From positions 5,022,001-5,086,000 of the forward strand of contig NZ_CP053928.1 in assembly GCF_014108865.1 (NCBI RefSeq): a stretch of 64,000 nt of DNA, given 5' to 3'. Each line of letters opens with the position of its first letter. Positions within the stretch are counted from its first letter, which is position 1. This document shows, one piece after another, positions 41,309 to 50,561 of this stretch. The notes under the pieces are model-generated. The model did no database searches. It was given only the letters and a program-made list of their open reading frames with translations, and was not told the DNA's origin. A program made the position numbers and the translations under genes. This DNA comes from Nocardioides sp. WS12 (lineage in GTDB: Bacteria; Actinomycetota; Actinomycetes; Propionibacteriales; Nocardioidaceae).

Positions 41309-42616
41309 ATGGCAGCGCCCCGTTGGAGCCTCGCGGCCGTCGAGAAGGCCGCGCCCGACGCGTCGTCCCTGTCGGCAGCACGCAAGCTCGCTCTCCCCGG
41401 CCCCTGGTCGGAGACCGGCAGCACCGACGCCCTGCTCTGGGGACGCTGCCAGGGCTCGGGCAAGACGCCGTACCAGGTCTCGATCGACCTGACCGGACCT
41501 GCCTATCGCTGCAGCTGCCCCAGCCGGAAGTTCCCCTGCAAGCACGCTCTGGCCCTGCTCCTGCTCTGGGTGCGCTCCGACGGGGCGGTGGCCGATGCGG
41601 CCGAGCCCGCTGGCTTCGCGGGTGACTGGGCCGCTACCCGGGCCGGGCGCGCGGCGGAGGAGAGCGTGGCGACGGCGCGGCGTCCGGCCGATCCCCAGAC
41701 CCGTGCCCGACGGATCGAGGAACGCCGGGCGACCATGTCGACGGCGCTGGACGACTTCGCCCAGTGGCTGGCCGACATCGCCCGGAGCGGCACCGCCGCC
41801 ACCCGGCGCCAGCCGTGGGCGTGGTGGGACGCAGCGGCCGCCCGTCTGGTCGATGGCCAGCTCCCCGGCCTGGCCGAGCGGGTGCGGGACATGTCGTCGG
41901 CGGTGAGTCGGCGCGACGACTGGGCGGACCACCTGCTGACCGAGGTCGGGCGCTGGTGGCTGGCCGTCCAGGCCTGGCGCCGGTGGGACGACCTCGATCC
42001 GGCCACCCGCGGTGACCTGCGCACCTACCTCGGCTGGTCCTGGACCGTCGAGGACCTCGATGCTCCCGAGCAGACGAACGCCGACAGCTGGCAGGTCCTC
42101 GGTGCGCACCGGGACGAAAGGGGGCGGCTCAAGGAGCAGCGGACCTGGCTCCGCTCCACCTCCACCGGCGAGCTCGTCGTGGTGTTCGACTTCGCAGGCG
42201 GCCCGGAGCCGTTGCCCGTCGCGCAACTCGAGGGCAGCGTGCTCGACGTACCCCTGATCCGCTATCCCGGATCGGCACCCGCACGCGCCCGGTTCACCGG
42301 CGAGCCGGCCCGGCTCGCGGTCGAAACACCGCTGCCAGTCGGTGGCTCCGTCGCCGACGCGCGCGCAGCGCTGACCGCTCGCTGGCTGCAGAATCCGTGG
42401 GCGCACCGTGCCCCGGTCCTGATCCGCGGTCACCTGGTGCCGCCGACCCCCGAAGGTCCAGCGGCGCTGGTCGACGAGCGGGGCGAAGCCGTGCCGCTCC
42501 TCGGCCCCGAGCCGTGGGACCTGCTGGCGCGCACGGGCGGTGCGGTGACCGACGTGTTCGGCGAGTTCGAGGAGACCGGCCTCCGACCGTTGACCGTGAC
42601 GGCAGGGGCGCCATGA
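41309..42616 (+). CDS. SWIM zinc-finger protein
   Basis: 435 residues. The SWIM motif CSCPSRKFPCKH (CxCxxxxxxCxH) lies near residue 70, preceded by the typical strand YQVSIDLTGPAYR. The rest is helical and rich in Trp and Ala with no other known domain. SWIM domains bind nucleic acid or protein. It is the first gene of a five-gene cassette; its TGA overlaps the next start as ATGA. It starts 49 bases after the VOC gene. The ATG at 41309 fits the SWIM family start MAAPRWS. Confidence 0.84.
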   Translation: MAAPRWSLAAVEKAAPDASSLSAARKLALPGPWSETGSTDALLWGRCQGSGKTPYQVSIDLTGPAYRCSCPSRKFPCKHALALLLLWVRSDGAVADAAEPAGFAGDWAATRAGRAAEESVATARRPADPQTRARRIEERRATMSTALDDFAQWLADIARSGTAATRRQPWAWWDAAAARLVDGQLPGLAERVRDMSSAVSRRDDWADHLLTEVGRWWLAVQAWRRWDDLDPATRGDLRTYLGWSWTVEDLDAPEQTNADSWQVLGAHRDERGRLKEQRTWLRSTSTGELVVVFDFAGGPEPLPVAQLEGSVLDVPLIRYPGSAPARARFTGEPARLAVETPLPVGGSVADARAALTARWLQNPWAHRAPVLIRGHLVPPTPEGPAALVDERGEAVPLLGPEPWDLLARTGGAVTDVFGEFEETGLRPLTVTAGAP

Positions 42617-43983
42617 CGGCAGACTGGTGGCAGCAGGCGTCGGCCGCCGCGCTCCTCGGCACCACGCGTCGCGAGCCCCCGGCCATCCCGGTGGGGCTCG
42701 GGATCGCACCGCGTCCCGACCCGACCCCGGAGACGACCCTGCTCGATGCCGCGGCCGTGGGCGGAGCACTCCTGCGCGCGACCGCTCACCCGTTCCCCGT
42801 CCGCGAGACGCCGCCGCCCACGCTGCCGGAGACCGCGCCCGTGGCGCCCCCGACCGCGGTCCAGTTGCTCGGCCTGCTCCTCGACCAACCGCCGGTGAGC
42901 GCCCGGCTGCGCGCCCAGGCGCTGGGCTGGTGGCTGCACACCTGCGCCCAACGGGGAGCACGCGTCCCCCACGACCTGTTGCCGCGCCTCCTCGACCGCG
43001 CCACCAGCGACACCCCGCTGCGAGCGGCGACCCGGCCTGTCCTCGGCGAGCGCGGGCACTGGCTGGCCGCACTCCGCAGCGACTGGGCGTGGGTGCTCGA
43101 CCGGCCGGACACTCCGACCGGCGCGCCGTCGTCCGACTTCGACGCGGACGCCTGGCGCCTGCTACCCGCGAACGACCGAGCCACCGCGCTGACCACCCTC
43201 ACGACACCCCTCGCCCAGGCCACCATCGCCCTGCTCGAGGAAGCCCTCGACGACCGTTCCGAGAAGGTACGACGCCAGGCCTGCCTGGCACTCGACGGCG
43301 TTCCGGGTTCGGAGCGGGCCGCCCGGATGGCCGCGCGGCTGCGCCCGCTCGTCGCGATGACCGGTCGCCTTCGCCGGGGCCTGGAGGTGACCCTGCCGAC
43401 CACCCCGGACGCTGCGGGCATCCGGGACGGCCTGACCACGACGCGCACCGGATCGCAGCGGGAACGCTGGCTGGAGTTGATCTGTGCGGGCGCGCCCCTG
43501 TCCGTGTGGACCGATGTGTCCGGCAAGGACGCCGCCCACACCTGGGCGATGGTGACCGAACCCGCTGCCCGGGAAGGGATCCTGCGCGCGATCCGGGTGC
43601 GCCACGACGACGTCTGGGCGGAAGCCGTCGTGGCCAGCGACCCGGCCCTGCTCGCGATCCTGCCGCCGGAACGACGTGACGCGACGGCCGTGCAGTTGCT
43701 GCGCGACAGCCGCGCGCCGACCCTGGTCGCGGCCGTGATCGCCTCAGTTCCAGCGCCCTGGAGCGCACCACTCAGCAACGCCGTGGTCGACCTCCTGCGG
43801 CATACGAAGCCTGTCGCCGGTGCGGGCGCCGGCTGGCTCGGGCCGTTGGCCGCGGGCCTGCACCCAACCGTCAGACCGCAGCTCTCGGTGTGGGCCCGAT
43901 CCGACCACACCTGGGGCTCACTGCCCGCCGATCTCGACCAGTACCTGTCCTTCCTTCCAGCCATCACGGAGGCCTTCCGATGA
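42613..43983 (+). CDS. DUF5691 protein
   Basis: 456 residues. The start TADWWQQASAAALLGTTRREPP, the block LLLDQPPVSARLRAQALGWWL, and LGERGHWLAAL place it with DUF5691, which accompanies SWIM and MoxR/VWA genes in many bacteria. It is an alpha-helical, HEAT-like repeat protein, for example EALDDRSEKVRRQACLAL, suggesting a scaffold. ATGA overlaps at both ends. No catalytic motif was seen. Function unknown. Confidence 0.78.
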   Translation: MTADWWQQASAAALLGTTRREPPAIPVGLGIAPRPDPTPETTLLDAAAVGGALLRATAHPFPVRETPPPTLPETAPVAPPTAVQLLGLLLDQPPVSARLRAQALGWWLHTCAQRGARVPHDLLPRLLDRATSDTPLRAATRPVLGERGHWLAALRSDWAWVLDRPDTPTGAPSSDFDADAWRLLPANDRATALTTLTTPLAQATIALLEEALDDRSEKVRRQACLALDGVPGSERAARMAARLRPLVAMTGRLRRGLEVTLPTTPDAAGIRDGLTTTRTGSQRERWLELICAGAPLSVWTDVSGKDAAHTWAMVTEPAAREGILRAIRVRHDDVWAEAVVASDPALLAILPPERRDATAVQLLRDSRAPTLVAAVIASVPAPWSAPLSNAVVDLLRHTKPVAGAGAGWLGPLAAGLHPTVRPQLSVWARSDHTWGSLPADLDQYLSFLPAITEAFR

Positions 43984-45101
43984 CCGTCAGCGAGTCGCCC
44001 ACCACCACGGCACCGGATCCCTCCGGCGACGTACTCCGTCTCCATGCCGAGGACGAGTACGCGCACGAGCTCGCCGCGCTGGCCGCCGTGGACGACCGGC
44101 CGCGACCGCCGCAGTGGCGGCTCTCGCCGTGGGCCGTCACGACGTACCTGCTCGGCGGGACGCTCGAGGACGGGACCGAGATCAGCGCGAAGTACATCGG
44201 CGCCCGCCGGCTGATGGAGATCGCCGTCGCCTCGCTCGCCACCGACCGGGCGCTGCTGCTCCTCGGCGTGCCCGGCACCGCCAAGTCCTGGGTGAGCGAG
44301 CACCTCGCGGCCGCGATCAGTGGCAACTCCGGCCTGGTCGTCCAGGGCACCGCCGGGACGCCCGAGGAGTCGCTCCGCTTCGGCTGGAACTACGCCCGAC
44401 TGCTTGCCGAAGGGCCCTCGCGTGAAGCGCTCGTACCCAGCCCGGTGATGCGTGCCATGGAGTCCGGCGCGCTGGTCCGGATCGAGGAGCTGACCCGCAT
44501 TCCGGCCGACGTCCAGGATGCGTTGATCTCGATCCTCTCGGAGAAGACGCTGCCGATCCCCGAACTCGACAGCGAGATCCAGGCCCGGCGCGGGTTCAAC
44601 GTGATCGCCACGGCCAACAACCGGGACAAGGGCGTCAACGAGCTCTCCTCCGCGCTGAAGCGACGCTTCAACACACTCGTCCTGCCGCTCCCCGACACCG
44701 TGGCCGAGGAGGTCGACATCGTCCGCAGCCGGGTAGCCTCGATCGGTCGCAGCCTCGAACTGCCCGCCGACCTCGCCGCCACCCCCGAGATCGAACGCGT
44801 CGTGACCATCTTCCGTGAGCTGCGCGGTGGGATGACCCTCAACCAGCGCACCACGGTGAAGTCGCCCTCCAGCACCCTTTCGACGGCCGAGGCGATCTCG
44901 GTGATGACCAATGGCGTGGCCCTCGCGACCCACTTCGGCGACGGTGTGATCCGGGCCGAGGACCTGGCGGCCGGCCTCACCGGCGCGGTCGTGAAGGACC
45001 CGGTGCAGGACCGGATCGTGTGGCAGGAGTACCTCGAGACGGTGGTCAAGGACCGGCCCGAGTGGACCGACCTCTACCGCGCCTGCCGGGAGCTGTCCTG
45101 A
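43980..45101 (+). CDS. MoxR-type AAA+ ATPase
   Basis: 373 residues. Walker A is GVPGTAKSW, and the sensor/Walker B region is GALVRIEELTRIPADVQDALISILSEKTLPI. The GFNVIATANNRDKGV sensor-1 block and SSALKRRFNTLVLP arginine-finger region are typical. MoxR ATPases act as chaperones that load metal or remodel partner proteins together with VWA proteins, as in this cassette. Starts by ATGA overlap with the DUF5691 gene. The DUF5682 gene begins two bases after its stop. Confidence 0.88.
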   Translation: MTVSESPTTTAPDPSGDVLRLHAEDEYAHELAALAAVDDRPRPPQWRLSPWAVTTYLLGGTLEDGTEISAKYIGARRLMEIAVASLATDRALLLLGVPGTAKSWVSEHLAAAISGNSGLVVQGTAGTPEESLRFGWNYARLLAEGPSREALVPSPVMRAMESGALVRIEELTRIPADVQDALISILSEKTLPIPELDSEIQARRGFNVIATANNRDKGVNELSSALKRRFNTLVLPLPDTVAEEVDIVRSRVASIGRSLELPADLAATPEIERVVTIFRELRGGMTLNQRTTVKSPSSTLSTAEAISVMTNGVALATHFGDGVIRAEDLAAGLTGAVVKDPVQDRIVWQEYLETVVKDRPEWTDLYRACRELS

Positions 45102-45103
45102 CC

Positions 45104-47347
45104 GTGACGCCGCAGGTCGAGGTACTCGGCATTCGACACCACGGGCCCGGATCCGCGCGCTCGGTCGCGAACGCGCTCGACGAGCTGGACCCGACGGTCG
45201 TGGTGATCGAGGGACCTCCGGAGCTCGACGTGCTGACGTCGTACGTCACGGAAGGACTGGTGCCGCCGGTCGCGGGACTGGTCTACGCGACGGCCGAACC
45301 GTGGCGTGCGGCCTTCTATCCGATGGCGGCCTTCTCGCCCGAATGGGTGGCCTTGCAATGGGCCGTCGCGCGAGAGGTGCCGGTCCGGTTCGCCGACCTC
45401 CCGGCGACCCATGCACTCGCCCCGAAGGGTGAGACAACAGCCGCAGTCGATGCCGAGACGGGCGAGGTCGAGGAGGAACCGGCCGCGACGCCTGAGCGGA
45501 GCGACCCCATCGCGGTCCTCGCTGCCGCAGCCGGGTACGACGACCCCGAGCGCTGGTGGGAGGACGCCGTCGAGCACCGCGCGGAGTCCACGCTCGCCCG
45601 GTTCGCGATCCTGCGCGAAGCCATGGCCGAGGCCCGCGACGCTGCCCCGGTCAGCGACGACAACCTCCGCCGGGAGGCGGCCATGCGCCGGGTGCTCCGC
45701 GCGACGATCAAGGAGGGCCACGAACGGATCGCCGTGGTGTGCGGTGCCTTCCACGCACCCGTGCTGCATCCCGATGCGTTCCCCGCCACCACCGCGGACA
45801 ACAAGCTGCTGACCGGGCTCCCGAAGATCAAGGTGACTGCGACCTGGGCGCCGTGGACCTCGGGACGCCTCGCCTTCGCCAGTGGGTACGGCGCCGGGGT
45901 CACCTCGCCCGGGTGGTACCAGCACCTGTTCCTCTGCTGGGCCGAGGGCCGACCCGACGACGTGGTGCCGGGCTGGTTGACCCGGGTCGCACGCGCCCTG
46001 CGCGACGACGGGCTGGACGCGGCACCGGCCACGGTCGTGGATGCGGTACGGATGGCCGAGGCACTGGCCGTCGTACGAGGTCGACCCTCGGTGGGACTCG
46101 ACGAACTCATGGACGCCAGCCAGGCGGCGCTGTGCGCCGGCTCCCCGGTCCCCCTCGTGCTGGTCCAGCAGCGCCTCGTCATCGGCGAGGACCTCGGGCA
46201 GGTGCCCGAGGGCGTCCCCCTCGTCCCGCTGGCCGAGGACCTCGCGCGCCTGCAGAAGCGACTCCGCCTCAAGCCGTCCGCGACACCGACCACCGTCACC
46301 CTCGACCTCCGCAAGGAGAGCCAGCTCGAACGCTCGCTGCTGCTGCACCGGCTGGCCCTGCTCGGGGTGCCGTGGGGCATCGAAGGAGACTCCGGACGCA
46401 CGACCGGCACCTTCAAGGAGGTCTGGGACCTCGAATGGCAGCCCGAGTTCGCCGTCGGGCTGGTGGAGGCCGGCCTCCTCGGGACGACCGTGTTCGGCGC
46501 CGCCGAGGCCCGGGTCCGGGAGGGCGCCGCGTCGGCCTCCGACCTGGCCACCCTGGGCCGGCTGGTCGAGGTGGCCCTGGTCGCCGAGCTCCCCGGTGCC
46601 CTGGCCGCGGTGATCGACACCTTGGCGGCCGCCACCGCCCATCAGCACGACACCCGCTCCCTCCTCGACGCCGTCGAGCCGCTGGCGCGGACCCAGCGGT
46701 ACGGCGACGTCCGGCGCGCCGACGTGGGGCGGGTCCGCGACGTGCTGCACACCGTGGTCATCCGCGCAGCCGTGGAGCTCCGCTCGGCCTGTGCGGCGCT
46801 CGACGACGACGCGGCCGCCAGCCTTCGCGCCTCGATCGACAGTGCGCAGCGCGGCATCGCGCTGGTCGGGGTCGGCCTCGAGCGCTGGCGCGAGGCCCTC
46901 GGCGCCGTCGCCGCGGATGACCGGATCCACGGCGCGATCGCCGGCCGGGTCAACCGGATCCTGCTCGACGGGGGCCAGTTGAGCTCGGAGCGGGCCGCCG
47001 AGCGACTCAGCCGCCAACTCTCCCTCGGCGCCTCCCCCGCCCACGCCGCCGCATGGCTCGACGGCTTCCTCGAGGGCGAAGCGGTCCTGCTGCTGCACGA
47101 CCCGACGCTGCTGACCATGATCGACGCCTGGCTCGACGGTGTCGACGAGGGTGTGTTCGAGGACCTGCTGCCCTTGTTGCGCCGCACCTTCGCGCGGTTC
47201 CTGCCCGCCGAACGACGCCAGGTCGCCACCCGGGTGCGCAACCTCGGCAGCGATCACGCCGACGTCGTGCCGGGTCTCGACCTCGAGGCGGGTCGCCCGG
47301 CGGCCCAGCGGGTCGCGGCCCTGCTCGGCCTGGCGGTGTCGGCATGA
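45104..47347 (+). CDS. DUF5682 protein (TraB/PrgY-like N-terminal region)
   Basis: 747 residues. The N-terminal part has EVLGIRHHGPGSARSV (GxxH-like) and VVVIEGPPELDVL with a conserved Glu, then HERIAVVCGAFHAPVLH. These fit the TraB/PrgY or GumN-like fold proposed for this group. The long middle and C-terminal parts are helical. GTG start at 45104, two bases after the ATPase stop. The stop overlaps the VWA gene start as ATGA. Possibly a metal-dependent hydrolase; not proven. Confidence 0.75.
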   Translation: MTPQVEVLGIRHHGPGSARSVANALDELDPTVVVIEGPPELDVLTSYVTEGLVPPVAGLVYATAEPWRAAFYPMAAFSPEWVALQWAVAREVPVRFADLPATHALAPKGETTAAVDAETGEVEEEPAATPERSDPIAVLAAAAGYDDPERWWEDAVEHRAESTLARFAILREAMAEARDAAPVSDDNLRREAAMRRVLRATIKEGHERIAVVCGAFHAPVLHPDAFPATTADNKLLTGLPKIKVTATWAPWTSGRLAFASGYGAGVTSPGWYQHLFLCWAEGRPDDVVPGWLTRVARALRDDGLDAAPATVVDAVRMAEALAVVRGRPSVGLDELMDASQAALCAGSPVPLVLVQQRLVIGEDLGQVPEGVPLVPLAEDLARLQKRLRLKPSATPTTVTLDLRKESQLERSLLLHRLALLGVPWGIEGDSGRTTGTFKEVWDLEWQPEFAVGLVEAGLLGTTVFGAAEARVREGAASASDLATLGRLVEVALVAELPGALAAVIDTLAAATAHQHDTRSLLDAVEPLARTQRYGDVRRADVGRVRDVLHTVVIRAAVELRSACAALDDDAAASLRASIDSAQRGIALVGVGLERWREALGAVAADDRIHGAIAGRVNRILLDGGQLSSERAAERLSRQLSLGASPAHAAAWLDGFLEGEAVLLLHDPTLLTMIDAWLDGVDEGVFEDLLPLLRRTFARFLPAERRQVATRVRNLGSDHADVVPGLDLEAGRPAAQRVAALLGLAVSA

Positions 47348-48555
47348 ACGACGAGACCCCCGACCTGCCCGGCCCGCGCGATCGGGTCATCCGCTGGCGG
47401 CTGGTCCTCGGTGGCGACGAGGCCGACCCGGACGACGTACCGCTGTCGGCCGACGACCTGGTCCGCGACCGCGCCCTGGCCCAGTTGTACGACGGCACCG
47501 GACGTCAGTCCGGCAAGGGCAAGGGTCCGCGCGGCGGTGGGCTGGGCCGGTCGGCGCCGAGCGTCAACCGCTGGCTCGGTGACATCCGCACCTACTTCCC
47601 ATCCTCTGTGGTCCAGGTCATGCAGTCCGACGCGATGGACCGACTCGGGCTGCACCAGCTGCTGCTGGAGCCGGAGACGATGGGCGCCGTCCAGCCCGAC
47701 CTCAACCTGGTGACCACCCTGGTCGGGCTCAACCAGGTCATACCCGAGCACAGTCGGGCCACGGCCCGTGCGGTCGTCCGCGCCGTCACCGACGACCTCG
47801 AGCAGCGACTCCGCAGCCGCACCATTCAGGCGATCAGCGGTGCCATCGACCGGGCAGCCCGGACCCGACGCCCCCGCCACCACGAGATCGACTGGCGGCG
47901 CACGATCGCGGCCAACCTCAAGCACTACCTGCCCGAGTACAACACCGTCGTGCCGGAGCGGCTCTTCGGCCACGCCCGCCGGAGCCGACAGACCCAACGG
48001 CACATCATCTTGTGCATCGACCAGTCCGGTTCGATGGCCGAATCGGTCGTCTACTCCAGCATCTTCGGCGCGGTCCTTGCCTCAGTGCGCACCGTGTCCA
48101 CTCGCCTGGTCGCGTTCGACACCGAGATCGTCGACCTGACCGACGAGATCGACGACCCGGTCGACGTGCTGTTCGGCGTCCAGTTGGGAGGCGGCACCGA
48201 CATCAACCGGGCGCTGGCCTACTGCCAGTCGCTGATCGAGCGCCCCGAGGAGACGGTGCTGGTGCTGATCAGCGACCTCTACGAGGGCGGGATCGCCGAG
48301 GAGATGCTGCGCCGGGCCAACTCCATCACCGATGCCGGAACGGTGATGATCGCGCTGCTGGCGCTGAGCGATTCGGGTGCGCCGTCGTACGACGCCGACC
48401 ACGCCGCCGCACTCGCCGCCATCGGCGTCCCGGCGTTCGCCTGCACGCCGGACCAGTTCCCCGAGCTGATGGCCGCAGCCATCGAGAAGCAGGACCTGGC
48501 GCAGTGGGCAGCGGCCAACGACATCACCCTTGCGAGCGCCGTCGTCGACGACTGA
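47344..48555 (+). CDS. VWA domain protein, partner of the MoxR ATPase
   Basis: 403 residues. The C-terminal VWA domain has a complete MIDAS: IDQSGSM (DxSxS), a conserved Thr in GGGTDI, and the Asp in VLISDLYEGG. The N-terminal 230 residues include a Gly/Lys-rich loop (GRQSGKGKGPRGGGLGR) and basic helices. It likely binds partner proteins in a Mg-dependent way and acts with the MoxR ATPase. ATGA overlap with the DUF5682 gene, last gene of the cassette. The pyrE stop is 15 bases downstream on the other strand. Confidence 0.86.
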   Translation: MNDETPDLPGPRDRVIRWRLVLGGDEADPDDVPLSADDLVRDRALAQLYDGTGRQSGKGKGPRGGGLGRSAPSVNRWLGDIRTYFPSSVVQVMQSDAMDRLGLHQLLLEPETMGAVQPDLNLVTTLVGLNQVIPEHSRATARAVVRAVTDDLEQRLRSRTIQAISGAIDRAARTRRPRHHEIDWRRTIAANLKHYLPEYNTVVPERLFGHARRSRQTQRHIILCIDQSGSMAESVVYSSIFGAVLASVRTVSTRLVAFDTEIVDLTDEIDDPVDVLFGVQLGGGTDINRALAYCQSLIERPEETVLVLISDLYEGGIAEEMLRRANSITDAGTVMIALLALSDSGAPSYDADHAAALAAIGVPAFACTPDQFPELMAAAIEKQDLAQWAAANDITLASAVVDD

Positions 48556-48570
48556 CCCGCAAGGTTCGGA

Positions 48571-49116
48571 TCAGGCCTGGGCGGCCGCCCGCGCGGCGTC
48601 CAGTTCGACCTTCGTCAGCACGGAGCGCAGCTCCAGCGAGACGTCCGCGAGCGGGTTGTCGTCGCCCGGGCTGCGGTCGATCGCGCACACCACGGTCTCG
48701 ACGACCGCGCCACGCTCGCGCAGGGCGTTCGTGGCGTCGCGCACCGCGCCGCCGGTCGTGATGACGTCCTCGATGAGCACGATCCGCTTGCCGGCGACCT
48801 CAGGGCCCTCGGCGAGCTTGGCGGTGCCGTACTTCTTCGCCTCCTTGCGGACGAAGACGACCGGGATGCCGACGAGCTGGCTGACGGCGGTGGCGATCGG
48901 GATGCCGCCCATCTCCAGGCCACCGAGCAGGTCCGCGTCACCGGGGAGCAGCTGGGCGACCTCGCGAGCCACCCGGGCAAGCAGGCCCGGGTCGGCCTCG
49001 AAGAGGTACTTGTCGAAGTACTCGTTGCTGACCTGGCCCGAGCGGAGAGTGAACTCGCCTGTGAGGCGGCAGGTGGCGTCGATGTCGGCGGCGAGGGCGG
49101 TGTCCGTGGTCGTCAC
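48571..49116 (-). CDS. pyrE: Orotate phosphoribosyltransferase
   Basis: 181 residues. The PRPP motif is VLIEDVITTGGAV. The N-terminal FTLRSGQVSNEYFDKYLFEADPGLL and the loop LRKEAKKYG-like VRKEAKKYGTAK are typical of PyrE. It makes OMP from orotate and PRPP in pyrimidine synthesis. GTG start. Divergent from the aminotransferase with only 32 bases between the two starts. Confidence 0.93.
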   Translation of the reverse strand: MTTTDTALAADIDATCRLTGEFTLRSGQVSNEYFDKYLFEADPGLLARVAREVAQLLPGDADLLGGLEMGGIPIATAVSQLVGIPVVFVRKEAKKYGTAKLAEGPEVAGKRIVLIEDVITTGGAVRDATNALRERGAVVETVVCAIDRSPGDDNPLADVSLELRSVLTKVELDAARAAAQA

Positions 49117-49148
49117 GGTCGAAGGTTATCGGGATCGGCCCTAGGGTC

Positions 49149-50339
49149 ATGACCGTGCACCCAGCATCCCGACGCGTCGCCGGCATGGGCGAGACGATCT
49201 TCGCCGAGATGTCGGCGCTCGCCGTGCGCACCGGTGCGGTGAATCTCGGTCAGGGGTTCCCCGACACCGACGGGCCGCCGGAACTGATCGGCGCTGCGGT
49301 CGACGCGCTGCGCGGAGGCGCGAACCAGTACGCCCCGGGCATCGGCATCCCGGCCCTGCGCCAGGCCATCGCGCGCCACCAGCAGCGCCACTACGGCATC
49401 GAGCTCGACCCGAACACGCAGGTCGTCGTCACGACCGGCTGCACCGAGGCGATCGCCGGTGCCCTGCTCGGCCTGGTCGATCCCGGCGATGAGGTGATCG
49501 TCCTCGAGCCCTACTACGACTCCTACACCGCGATGATCGCCTTCGCCGGTGGAGTACGACGACCCGTCACCCTCCGCGCCCCCGACTTCCGACTCGACCC
49601 GGCCGAGCTCGAAGCCGCGGTCTCCCCGCGCACGAAGCTGATCCTGCTCAACACTCCCCACAACCCCACCGGCCGCGTCCTCGACGCCGAGGAGCTGGCG
49701 GCCGTGGCCCGGGTCGCCCAGGCGCACGACCTGACCGTGGTGACCGACGAGGTCTACGAACACCTCACGTTCGACGGTCGGGTCCACGTGCCGCTCGCAA
49801 CCCTGCCCGGCATGGCCGAGCGGACCCTGACGCTGTCCAGCGCCGGCAAGTCCTGGTCGGTCACCGGCTGGAAGGTCGGCTGGGCGACCGGACCGGCCCA
49901 TCTCGTCGCTGCCGTCACGGCCGCCAAGCAGTGGCTGACCTACACCTCGGGCGCGCCACTCCAGCCTGCCGTCGCCCAGGCGCTCGACAGCGCCCTCGAC
50001 GGCCCGTCGGGCTTCCCAGCGCGGCTCCGGGCCGACCTGCAGGCGCGCCGCGACGAACTCGTCGCCGGTCTGACGGCGGCCGGCCTGACGTCGTACACAC
50101 CGGAGGGAACGTACTTCGCCACCACCGACGTCAGTGCCCTCGGCTGGGCCAGCGGCGGCGACTTCTGCCGGTCCCTGCCCGAAAGGGCAGGGGTCGTCGC
50201 GATCCCCTCCGAGGTCTTCTACGACGACCCCGACGCGCCCGGTGCTGGCCGGCAGCTCGTGCGCTGGGCGTTCTGCAAGAAGCCCGAGGTGATCGCCGAG
50301 GCGGTCCGCCGCCTGACGGCCGCCGACCTGGCCCGCTGA
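49149..50339 (+). CDS. PLP class I/II aminotransferase (DapC-like or kynurenine/methionine type)
   Basis: 396 residues. The PLP lysine is Lys234 in SSAGKSWSVTGWKVG. NLGQGFPDTDGPPEL near residue 31, NTPHNPTGRVL and TDEVYEHLTFDG are classic. N-succinyldiaminopimelate aminotransferase and kynurenine/glutamine transaminases share this pattern; sequence alone does not decide between them. The ATG at 49149 is used. A weak hairpin (ACCCGC-ag-GCGGGT, 50366-50379) follows the stop. Confidence 0.87.
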   Translation: MTVHPASRRVAGMGETIFAEMSALAVRTGAVNLGQGFPDTDGPPELIGAAVDALRGGANQYAPGIGIPALRQAIARHQQRHYGIELDPNTQVVVTTGCTEAIAGALLGLVDPGDEVIVLEPYYDSYTAMIAFAGGVRRPVTLRAPDFRLDPAELEAAVSPRTKLILLNTPHNPTGRVLDAEELAAVARVAQAHDLTVVTDEVYEHLTFDGRVHVPLATLPGMAERTLTLSSAGKSWSVTGWKVGWATGPAHLVAAVTAAKQWLTYTSGAPLQPAVAQALDSALDGPSGFPARLRADLQARRDELVAGLTAAGLTSYTPEGTYFATTDVSALGWASGGDFCRSLPERAGVVAIPSEVFYDDPDAPGAGRQLVRWAFCKKPEVIAEAVRRLTAADLAR

Positions 50340-50343
50340 GCGC

Positions 50344-50379
50344 TGTTCGGACTTGTTCGGACTTCACCCGCAGGCGGGT
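50344..50379. repeat. Tandem 10-base repeat and small hairpin after the aminotransferase
   Basis: TGTTCGGACT occurs twice back to back (50344-50353 and 50354-50363), followed by the hairpin ACCCGC-ag-GCGGGT (50366-50379). The hairpin may be the aminotransferase terminator. The rest of the gap to 50562 shows no gene; it presumably holds the promoter of the HTH-membrane gene. Confidence 0.45.
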
Positions 50380-50561
50380 CCGGCGCCACCCGACCTCGTT
50401 GGATCCCCGAGACGTCGTGGTGCAGCGGTCCTTGAGCGTTCTGTGGGGGGTGCTCACGGACTGCTGCCAGCGGCCTCATCGTGGAATCGCTCCCACGCGC
50501 GCGGCCGGGCCGGTACCGTCGCGGCGCGGCGCATTTGGGGATGCGCGGGCAGGGGGCACGC

